Source of the DNA: Mytilus trossulus
Lineage: Eukaryota; Mollusca; Bivalvia; Mytilida; Mytilidae
Length of the DNA: 64,000 nucleotides
Reading direction: 5' to 3'
NCBI RefSeq assembly: GCF_036588685.1
Contig: NC_086373.1
Coordinates: 52,335,164 to 52,399,163 of the forward strand
Position numbers and translations under genes: made by a program. This document shows, piece by piece, positions 48,501 through 60,500 of the stretch. Within the stretch, counting starts at the first letter, position 1. Every line of letters starts with the position of its first letter. Under the pieces are notes generated by a model that did no database searches, had not been told where the DNA came from, and saw only the letters and a list, made by a program, of their open reading frames with translations.

Positions 48501-51500
48501 AAGGGACTTACTAGTTGGTTTAATTGATGGGTTAAACAGGTAACATACACAATTGATTTATATTTGCCAAAAAATGCCATAGTTTTGGAAACAACAAAAA
48601 TCCATAGATTAGGAAATTACAAAATTTGCCATACATTTGTAGATTAGGAAAAAATAAAATCACAAAAAAATAAACTTAGAGAAAAATCAATTCGGAAAGT
48701 CCCTAATCACATGCCAAAAGCAAATAACAGAACACACCAAAAAAGTATGGACAAGAACTGTCATATTCCTGACTTGGTACATGCATTTTCAAATGTAAAA
48801 AAATGGTGGATTAAACATAGTTTATATCGCCAACCTCTCACTTAGATGACAGTCTCATCAAATTCCGTTATATTTACAATGATGCGTTAAATAAACAGAC
48901 ACAATAAATAAAATAGTCAAACTATGGGTGCATCACTCAACATCGTGTTAGTATTTTAAAATAATCAATTTAAAAGAACACAATAACATCTACATGTATC
49001 TACAAACACATTCATTGATTTGCGTGTCTGGCGTTAGAAAGTTTTATACATATATTTGTCGTTCAATGTACATACAATTTTTTTTTAAATTTCACATCTA
49101 AGAAATGTTAGCATACAGGGTTGAAAAATCAAAAGTATGTAAGGATACATTTCAAAAATAGACTGAGATTTAAAACAGTTGTATAGAATTATTAAGAAAC
49201 TACAAATAGTTAATTCCAGGACGCGAATGAATGATTTTGACGTTTGTGGTTCAACGTATTTTGTAATTCATAATATATATATATAAGCATAATGACATAA
49301 AATAGAACAAATTATAGCATACATGTCATACTGACGGGATCTTTTAGATTACAGAGTCACGTTATAAAAACCAAAGAAATACAAAAAGATCGTTAAAACA
49401 TCTGCCATATATTTTGAATGGCATGACTTCACATTTGCCATAGATTTGGAACCCACCATAGATTTGAGTCCTTGATATCAATTTATGCAGCTGAGTACCA
49501 ATATTGTGCATGCATTAAAGCGACACTAGTTCATCGAAGAGAAATCACTTCAATCGATAAAGGTTGAGTTTATTCGCGGTAACAAACGAAAGTTGAATGA
49601 TTCGCCTGAATTCCAAAGGAATAGGGACCAGATGTGTCTATAGGGTAAGCATCTCTTGTCATATGCATCCAACAATACAATTAACGATACCAATTTTCTT
49701 GCACCAGATGCGCATTTCGACAATACATGTCTCTTCAGTGATGCTCTTGGCCAAAATATTTAAAATCCGAAGCTTATATAAAGACGAAAAGCTATAAATC
49801 AAAAGGTCCAAAACGTATAGCCTAATCCGTTAAAGGAATCAGAGCTTTGCATGAGGGAGATTTTATAATTATTTCTTATATTTTGTAACAGCAAATTTTA
49901 ATAACACAAAAAATTCGTATTTTCATGCCAGTACCGAAGTACTGGCTATTGGGCTGGTGAAACCCTCGAGGACTAATAGTCCACCAGCAGTGGCATCGAC
50001 CCAGTGTTGGTAATACAATTAACGGTACCAATTTTCTTGTACCAACAACCGCCATATGCATGCAAAATTTCACTCATGGTAAAAGATGCAAACGAGAAAA
50101 AGACACAATTTGTCAAAGACTTCACTGACATCTAGTTACATAAGACAACAAGAACATGTCACAAATGCTTTGACACACGGTCAACCAATTTGTGATGATA
50201 ACCGTGAGTTCAATGTAGTGTCGTTTTGCAGACTTTCTTTCTTATTACTCTGTTGACGTGTGTTTGTGTTAAAAAAGAAAACAACACGTTGTATAAATGT
50301 CATGCGTCCGAAGTGCTTTTCTGGATATACCTTTATCATGAACACTCAATTATTTGAAAGCCAAGGATTTATATGAACCAAAAACATAAAGTATAAGGAG
50401 CACACCCAAGGTTATAAAGTCCGTATAGTTCTAGGACCGCACCCATCGGTATGCAGGAACATATTTTTCAAACAGAGAATTGCAGATGCCACCCAATAGA
50501 GCAGAGGGTATGTTTCCGCTGGGACATGGGAATATGATAAATGAAAAGTCAGAATCATTTAATTACAGTGAATACATGTGTACAGAAATCTTAACATGAA
50601 ATAGGATCATATGAGATATAAGGAGTATTTAGATGATAAATACAAGTAATAGTTTACTTTCTATTTCAACTACCATATATGTAATGAAAGATATATAAAC
50701 TTTAAATCTTCGGAAGCATTTTTTATAAAAAAAAATTACATAATTCTGTATATGCAATTAAAAAAAAAACCCAAAAAAACCACACAAATAGGTGAGTTTT
50801 CGATCGATTAATCTGACTGTTAATATATAGAGTTATAACAAAATCCTTTTCTACATAGTCTATAGTCAGGGTTGTCTTATTCGTATTATTGCATTTCTAA
50901 TTCTTAATCACCCTCAATATCTACGAAAATATCAATATTTAATATTCATAATCTGTGTTTTGTTTGTCTTGGTAGTTTCGTTTTGTAATTTTATTCAATA
51001 CCAAAATATAATGTGTTACATAACTTTCTACCAATTTTATAACAATTAACAAATTGAAAAGTAATTTGATTTATAAAAATAACTTTAATGTATGGTCATT
51101 GATGGTACTTATATATCTATGCTCGTCATACATTGTTGAAATTCTGTTGATAAGGAAATATTACTGACCTTTACGTGACATTTGCGAACATATATTATCA
51201 TCAACGTTTACATTATGATAGAAATAAAGTCTTAAGTATTACGCAAAACGTCTTAGGAAGCATTACTCTTATTCTTACGCAAGGCATTTATCACGGGTTG
51301 TTTTTCATTTTTTCTAAAAAAAATTGGTTATTTGAACTAAGAATACTTACTCGCAAGAATAGTACTTGTAGAATTCTTTGATTTGTTTTCTTTACTGTTT
51401 GAAGCAGTAAACTTATCAGTCGAATATGATGGCCGCAGCGTTCGTAATCTCTAAAGTGTGAAAATGAGAAAATGTAAAAAAAAAAAAGTTGTTGCCTAAT

Positions 51501-54500
51501 AACAAGTCATATGAATAAAAGAAGACATTGTCGATTACTAGCAAATTGAGAAACTTGAAGTAATTTCCTGATGTTGTAAAATTTAGTTTTAGTTTTACCT
51601 TTCTGTCAAATTTTAGTGGGTTTTTTTTGCTGTCTGTCAAGTGGTTCAAATACAAGTTACTACTTCAATGTGAACTTAAATTTTAATCTGGTTACTTATT
51701 TAAAAAAAGAGGAGATGTAATATGAAAACTTATTAGACAGAAATGGGAGTTAGCATCATATGCCACCGTGAGGCCTTTAATGTGAAGAAAAAAACATAGT
51801 GATGAAATGTCCCGACAGAAAAATACTGAAACATTGTATTGTGTACCTGAAACTCTTCTCTGTATATTGTTTGATTTTTTGTCTTTTGTTCTTGTTTTTG
51901 AATAAATTCATAGAAATCATTCTTTCGAATTGATGTATCTGGAACAGTGAATAATTCTAGCAGAGCTTCAAACACAATTGCATATTGTTCCTACAAAATT
52001 AAAAGATGAAAAAAAAGACAAGTTTTTTTTAAACCAATACATATCTTTTCACATATAAAGAAACCAAACAAAATATTTCAACACACCGATTAAAACACAT
52101 TTATAATACAGTATCACCTTCAAACTAGGGTATCTATAAACCCTGAATTATAGTCGGTTTATATCACGGACACAGCATTTATACTTAAAGCAATTACATG
52201 TAAACGGCTAAAAATAGTGACAAACTTACTCCTTTAAATGCATCTTTAAACTGGAAAACGCTACATTCATTAACAATAAGGAGTTGCTCGAAAAATCATT
52301 TCGTGGTTCTGTTTAGACAATGGATATGGTGCTATGTGCACTAATATCTGTATAAAATGGTTAAAAGACAATAACGTCCAGTCATTCAAACGGCATCTCT
52401 TATTCCATACGGATACTATCAATTTGTGTTCACGAGAGGGAATTGTTAACATAAACATGCCAAAATACAAATGACAAAGCAATTCGTTGATCGTTATGCG
52501 GTCATGTTTCTCATCTTATGTGTACATGTGTGGGTGGCTGTTGCAAAGGAAACTGATGCATGTATCCATTTTTCCGCATTTCAAAGTGACAATCTCAATT
52601 TCAATTGATAACTGTTTAGTAAGAAAGACAATATCAATCAAAATCAAGGATAAAACAAAGACTCACAAAATCAAAGGACTTTTACATCAATAGTTATAAA
52701 TAATAATTAAGAATCAACTCGAACTCCACTAAAAACCGGGATTGAAAGCTGGTGCTCCGGAAGGATAAGCATTTCCTGCACCGTACACGGCACCCGTCGT
52801 GTTATTTCTTTGTTCAGTTCGATAATAATGGAAGGTAATTATGACTGAAGAAGAATATCAGATATGATTTCTGACACACTTTTGTCATAATGGCCAATCA
52901 GCTCATGATGGCGACCGTAACATTTCTTGAGTGATGACCTTAATTTGATAGATTCATAGCCCTGTCTTAGCAACTTTTGAGAAAGCAATATTCCTCGTTC
53001 AATAAAATCAACGTACTTTGAGCCAGTGCTATGTAACGTATCAATTGAGACACATAAACTCCATATTATGCTGGTGTCCCTGGGATGTTGCTACACAGAA
53101 ATAGAAAGTTAACTATAGGAAAATTAAAATCATCGCGTGTGTCATAAATTTTGGTATTCAACCTACCATCAGTAGTCATTTCAAGAAAGTAACGTGTTTT
53201 AAATAACAAATTAGTGGATGCCAATATATTCATCGTGTATGTTCGTTTTGAATGTTAGTAGTACATACATGTGTTTGAACCATATTCATTCTGTCTTTTC
53301 TCATCATCTGAACATATTCCATTATATCAACGTATCCAACATTCTTCCCATGTCCATAAAGAGCATCCACAGCTATGAATGTACCTGTCCTGCCGACACC
53401 AGCACTAAAACATATGTGATTCATGTAAATGATAGCTAGGGGAAAAACACAAATACGGGGTTGTGATTAGAGCTATTTTCGGCCCTTGAAGTTACAAAAG
53501 TATATGAATTAATCAAAATTTTAAAAGCTCCCAATTTTAATGTTCGATAAACATATTGGTATAATTTTGATCATGAAACTTTAGTAGTTATAGTGTGTCT
53601 ATACTAACGTTTCTTCATCCATCGAAACTTTTCTGAACAACTTGTAGCAAAATAATATTTAGAGACAAAATCTCAAGGCTATTTTGGCGGTGTTCACACT
53701 AAATTTAGAAGTAAAAAAAATTATGACAGATCATATTGTATATATATAAAAAAGAATGATGTCCTACAGACGTAAAAAAGATTGTTGGCTCATTGTTCTC
53801 TATTCACCAAAGTCATTGTCCTTATTATATATTCATTTTAACCAAGACCACTTTAACGAAAATCTGAAAGTACGTGAGTGACGTTATAGTTTGATATATC
53901 CGTTTGGAAGGGAAGATATACATCAATAAGAGCATAATATCCACATAATGGGTTCAATACATAATGGTCATTAAGTTGGAAAACACATATTAAATAGTTT
54001 TCTAGAAATTAAAATTTTAAGAAAAGAATATATTTTGTATTTAAATAAAGAAATGAAGGTTACTAGGTTACGTTCCAATTTTTAATACAATGACGTAACG
54101 TTACAATGTACCTGCAATGCACAACAATTTGACCATCATTATCACCTTTTTCGGCTTTTACTTTTCTGTAAAAGTTTACCAGTTTGATACTATCTGGAAT
54201 CCCATGATCTGGCCATTGTGTGAAATGAAAATGATGTACTTTTCGTTCTTGCTTTTTCTGAAATTAAATATATTTACTTAACTAGTATTCGTTTTCAAAC
54301 AATTGTCATACAATTAGCTGGCAGTGTCCATCTATGTTCAGAATGCTGAGTAGTTTCTGTTTACCTTTTCCGTATTTCACATCAGCATTATACATGTTAT
54401 ACTGATTTGTATGAAAAACTTCTGAGCAGTACTCAATTGACAGTAAGCTTACTCCTGATACAATTTGAATTTACATTTTGATACAAGTAATATATTATTG

Positions 54501-57500
54501 TTACGAAAGAAAAGTTGTTGAACAAGTTAATGTCAAATCCTGTAACTCATTCATCATATATATGTATTCTTACACGTAAGAACATATGTATCATGTTAAA
54601 TTACTGCAAAGACAGCTGAAAATAAACACTTTATGCAGTTCTTGTGTCACCTCAAACCAGTTTTGAAGACTACTTTACCGTTCTAGAGAGAATAAACAGC
54701 TAACTGTTATCCTCGTCAGATAAATGTGTTCACTAATAATGAGTGCTTAACGTTTTTGAAAACTATATGTTTACCTCAACTTAAACTAGTGTTTGCTGTG
54801 CAAACCCGTTGAGCAGTATTGTCGATGATTTCATATTCAACTTCATTTCTATTTGTCTGAAGCATCTATTTTTTATCTTACCTTCCATACATTTCTAGGA
54901 ATATGATTGGTAAAAGCAATCGCGTGGAGACCGTGTATATTTCATTTTAGGTAAGCAGCGGGGACTATTTCAATACACGGCTAGTAGTGATGTAACGTTG
55001 CTTTATAAAACCAACACGGTGTTCAGGGAAAATCTAAAAGGTTTCAAAAAACGCAAAAAAATTGATGATGAACGATAGAAATAAATTCATAAAACACATT
55101 TAAAGCTAACAACACGAACAAGTTGTTTTTCATGTTATTGTTAGCATTTAGTTTTGTATAGACAAATGAAAAGTAGGTTCTTAATAGTAAACATTAGAGA
55201 CTCAGAAAGGCCACTAGTTTTAATACCAAATGCGATGATAGTCGGTAAAATCAATTCGTTACACAGTGTACTAGTGATCAATAACGATATATAAGGGGTC
55301 GGTAAATTCCATATGTGGTGAGAGCGACACCTTTATATATCGTATTAGGTCACTCGCATACTATGTAACTAATATTATTATTATGTTGTGTTGATACATA
55401 CATGTAAGTTCTACGACATTAAGACAAACGATAGTTTGAAGTAAACATAAAAGAATAAATTAATGTTACCGTCTTATTGTGTAGTATGATCAATCTGTAC
55501 ACATAAACGGTATGGCATATCTCCGCTGTCATTGTTAGTCTAAAATTGTCTATCATTATTGCTTTGTTGATAGTTTTAGGCCAATATTGTTCACATTTTT
55601 TCTGAAATATAAAATTCCCAAAATAAAATGTGATACGTACGTACTATCCAATAAAAGGAAATGAGTTTCACATAAATGCATACATATACCAATGACTTGA
55701 GGCAGATGTAATATGTAATATATTATAAGAAAACTAACATATATAAGCCCATGTCTGACTAGACACTGAGTTTATGTGTAAAATTTTACATATCTAAAAA
55801 ATATTATGTTAGCACAAAACATATATACTCAAACAATTAGATTCCTCGGTTTACAAACGGAAAGGCTTTGATTAGATAAAATCAATATTTTGCCCTTTTA
55901 ATGATGAAACTTGATGCAGATAGTGCTGTCATTTCAATTCCTGAGAAGCTTGATAAAGAAGAAAGATTGTAAAATATTAAGATATCAAAGAGTAAAACCA
56001 ACATTATTTGTACAAATTGCAAACAATCAAAAGTGACTTAATCTATGAAGAAAACATGCAATACATACCCTTCTTTCCTCCTCCAGTTTCGTAACCATCA
56101 CTATTTTGCCAACATTTTCCTGCCAGATCATATGCCAGAAATCTCTAAGGGTGTTTTTTTTCGGACCTAAATGTACATTACAACTTTTAGAACAATGGAG
56201 AATGCATTAAATTGCATGTGTTTGTATTGTTACATTATTGTTCCTTTAACCCCTTCCTCAACCCCTTGCGGAAAAAAGAATATGGAAGTGTCGTTCAGTA
56301 ATATTTTGTATCGCAGTTTCCTGATAAAATAGTTTTGAACTGTAACGAATATTTGAGATTAAACAATTATAATCCAATCTCGCAAAAACTACATAATAAA
56401 TATATAAACAGATTTAAAGTTAGTTTTTACTAGATATCTTTAACTCTTTAATCTGCCATAATTTTAACAAACCTTGAGATGCTATATACGCTTTTTCTTT
56501 GTCATAACTCTGAAATAAAATAACAGTATAGTCATATTATAATATAGCATATATTGTTTTTTCATTGATCTTCAATACATTAAACGTCACTCACAAGTAC
56601 CATTATTTAATAAAAGTAACCTGTACGAATTCTTGCGATGCGGTGTTGATAATCTGTTGAATTTTTGGTATATTTGAACTACCCCTGCATACATATTTGT
56701 TTACCATTGGAGTATTATATTCATAGAAACACGAAATAATTCAAATACAGATATCCCCTCGTCTACTGTTCACTCAGAGGGAATAGGCGATACCTTTGCA
56801 TGTTCAATACCTTTTTTTTTTAATCTACGGTATCTCCAAGTGTGTACCTATATCTTTTCTCGCTTTTCATGTAGATTGGACCGTTGGTTTTCTTGTATGA
56901 ATTGTTTTACACGAGTCAATTGGGACCCTTTAAACTTGTTGTTCAGTATGAGCCAAGGCTCTGTGTTAAAGGCCGTTATTTGACCTATAATAGTTAATGT
57001 TTATACATTGTGACTAGGATGGAGAGTTGTCTCATTGGCATTTATTCCACATCTTCTTATTTATATATACTATCTTTGTGTTCTTATATTGCACCAAACG
57101 AACAAATACGAATAGAGTACAATTAGAAATCCCATTATTATATAGCGAAGTAGTATGTATATACGTATTAGGGTTCTCTTCAAAGATAGGTTTTGTGCTT
57201 TGACAGAGACTTCAAATAATTATATTATTGTATATTAATATTATAATGCTTCGAACAAAATTTGCTAAAAAAGTATTTCAAATTTGTTATCTTAAAGATC
57301 TTATCTTACATCAATGTAACTAGCGTTTATAAAATCATGTTTGGTATCTCCATTCAACACAACCCGTGAATGGTCATCTACAAGAAAATTGTTATATTTA
57401 GAATTTTACCAAAATAAGTACCATAAATTATGAGTTCCACTAAACACTTTTACATGTACTACATTTGCCTTAAGTGAATTATGAAAGAAAACAAATCATG

Positions 57501-60500
57501 ACTAAGCGAAATCATGCACTGTCGAAGGATAGAAAACCAAATGTTTAAGAAGATACAATTGTGTTTTGTACACAGGTTAAGCATGTCTATTTCTATTTTA
57601 GAATAGATTCGTTACCAGTTTGATACTGGATTCAAATTCAGAATTTATTAAACAAGTAAAATGTATACAGAAATGGAAATCAGTGAAACAAAATATTTAT
57701 ACAACTGCTCTTTGCGTTTTTTAATGAACATCTATAATATATAAATATATACAACTTATACATGTTTTTGCTATTACAAATTTGTCCTGGGTCAGAAACA
57801 AACTTGTCCTCTTGGGAAACATATGTACCCTTCAAGTTAACACATTTGTCCAATACAGTATATTTATATATCGGTACACTTATGTACACTACAAGTTAAC
57901 ACATTTGTCCAATACGGTATATTTATATATCGGTACACTTATGTACACCACAAGTTAACACATTTGTCCAATACGAGACAACTTGTAAACTCCAACTTAT
58001 ACATTCCTTGTATCTAGCATGCACCGACCTGTTCTTTATTTCAATTTCTGTAATAGTATCTAACATACACATGTACAAGTGACGACGATCTCAAACCTCA
58101 ACGTGTCAGAATTTCATGACTTCGTCTTCTTAAACTTATGACAGTCGACCTTAACTGGAGCAAGGAATTGCTTCTGTTTATATACCAAAATGATAGCCGT
58201 ATCATTTTTTGAAGGAGGGGTGTTCTTCCAAAGTTCCTTATAACTTGTATTTTCCTATGTTAACCCGTAAACTATCTCATTCTTTTCTATGTTTTATTAA
58301 AGTTTACACAGACAGATAAGTTATTGCTTTTGTTGAACTGTAACAAGGTTAAACTATTGAACCTATGCCACAAAATGTTTACAAAATTATCTTACAACCA
58401 GCAAAAAGACTTACACAAGAAAATTGAAATTTGCCGGCAAAAACTGATTTCAGATGCAACGGAAATGTATGCAATTTTGCAAGTTAATACAAGTAAAAAA
58501 TATAAACATATATATCGAAAAAGCGAGGTGTCGGTAAATTCCCCTTTTAAGAAGTTTTATTAGGAAAAGCATGATTCGTGTTAATTTATCACCGAATGAA
58601 TTGGCACAGTAATTTGTTTTACAATGATAATTTGCTATAGAAAACGCACAAAATCTATAATGCATGCCTTTAAAGAATATTGATTTGAATATCTATTTGG
58701 ATGATAAAAACTTAACCATGGTACAGTGTCATGTAATGTGTCATTGTGGCGTCATAAACTGTCATTCTTAACGTTATAAAACTGCAGGACTCATAACTGA
58801 CGCCATGCAAATGTATCTTCATTGTTATCTTATTTCGATCAATGGACACACTCAAAAGATGTATTATAAATCGTATCTGAGTATGTATAATACACCGTTC
58901 ACATTCAATAAATTGTTTTTCAAAAACTCTGTTTGCCGAGGATTTGTCTGGAAAGTACGCATTTAGCATCAATATAAATGAAGTATTTTGTGCAAGATGG
59001 TTATCCTACAACAAACAGAGCTATACATATGACGGAAAAGTTTACAGATTGATTTAATTGATAAGAGAAAAACACACTTGTTATCAATACAATACGTAAA
59101 TAAGTGCAAACGGTTATCATAATCTTCATTTTCAAAATCAATCTGGTATGCAGATGCACGCGAAAATAAAAACCTTCAGTCAAAACTTGCAGCAAACTCA
59201 TTGAAACTTTTTGTCCAGATATTACACAGGCAAATTTCACTCACATCAATTTCATGTGAATTTAAATTCATGTGAATCTTACGTGGAATTCACATTAATT
59301 TCACCTCAAACGAGCTTATACGTGAAACTCACCAATTCACATGAAAATCACGTAAAAATGTTTCATGTGAAATTCACATGAATTTTTTTTAAATAGAGTA
59401 ATTCAAATAACATCTAAATTTTCAAATTTGATTAAAATCATGAAAGTTGTAAAAAAAAATTGTTGTAAGTTTCACGTGAAATTCAAATTCACATAAATAT
59501 TTGCACGTGCGTTTTATGTATAAGCTCAATTGAGGTGATTCTCACATAAAATTTTTCATGTGAATTTCACGTGAGATTGATGTGAAATTCATGTGAGCAA
59601 ATTCTGCCTGTGTATAGTACAAGTCAGAATGACATTTAATTGGTAAAGCAGTTCCTGCTTCTGTTGTTTGGTGCTGATTCTAAATAAAAAAAAAAACCTT
59701 AGAAATAGTACATACATGGCCATGTTGTCAGGAATCTATTTTTAACTTTGTTTTCCTCTTTTGAACCTTCAGCATGAGCATGAATAAGACCTTTTGGTAA
59801 AATCTGAAAGAAGAAAGCTGTAAACAATTTAATATATCCACTTTGGCCATGGTATTGAACAATCTTAACTACTTTTTATTTATATTACACATAAATTCAT
59901 AAATATAAGAAATGGACTTAGTAAACTGATATATCTAGATATGAATAGAAGGAGGATTAGGCATACGCCAATAAGCTGACAATAGAACGACACAAGTTAT
60001 AAAAACACGCCCAATGACCATCATACAGTCTTCTATATGTCATGGTGTCATGGTGTCATGGTAAAGTAGTTTTTAATCGCTTGTGGTTTAGGATACAACC
60101 AATACCATACTATAAGTCCTATAAATGAACAATATTTCCAAGTTATAGTTGCAAGATCTTTGAATAATGTATTCAGGTTCGGTAACATTCATTTTTTGTT
60201 TGTATATGGTTTAAAACATAACTAAATATATGTTTTTTTTTGCATTCAATATTATTTATCGTCGTACATCCTGTCGATACGTATATTTTGGCATTGACTG
60301 TACCCTGCTGCGTATGACGTTTTTACAGGTGGTTCATAATAACGTGTGGGTACATTGTCTGTATGTTTGTGTTGAAATTGGACATTGTGATAGCTTTTTT
60401 AACTTCAAGTTTTCATAGATTGGTTATTTGGGTTCCAAATGAAATTTCAGTATGTTTTAATGTTTTGCTGTTACTCACAAACTTTTTAAAAGCATTATTA

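Larger units (their letters stand above)
46266..51846. other. Large phosphatase intron(s), one exon not found
   Basis: Between exons 12 and 14 the coding sequence is incomplete. About 25-35 codons that normally link D1 to D2 (with an ENxxKNR-type motif) should be here. I scanned the minus strand for an acceptor, that motif and a phase-1 donor without success. The interval is mostly repeats: duplication 46735-47115, family C 47125-47365, foldback 48043-48345, family A 48705-48960 and the repeat 49620-50070. Confidence 0.6.

Noticed and set aside
51416-51655. Minus-strand frame as the missing D2 exon
   Set aside because: Neither the phase nor the sequence matches; no KNR motif.
52215-52235. 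21-base micro-exon (TTTAAAGATGCA...) with good splice borders between phosphatase exons 11 and 12
   Set aside because: Exon 11 (QTH) joins exon 12 (EQY) directly to form the conserved Q-motif; an insertion there would break it.
53218-53439. Plus-strand frame over phosphatase exon 11
   Set aside because: Antisense shadow of the P-loop exon.
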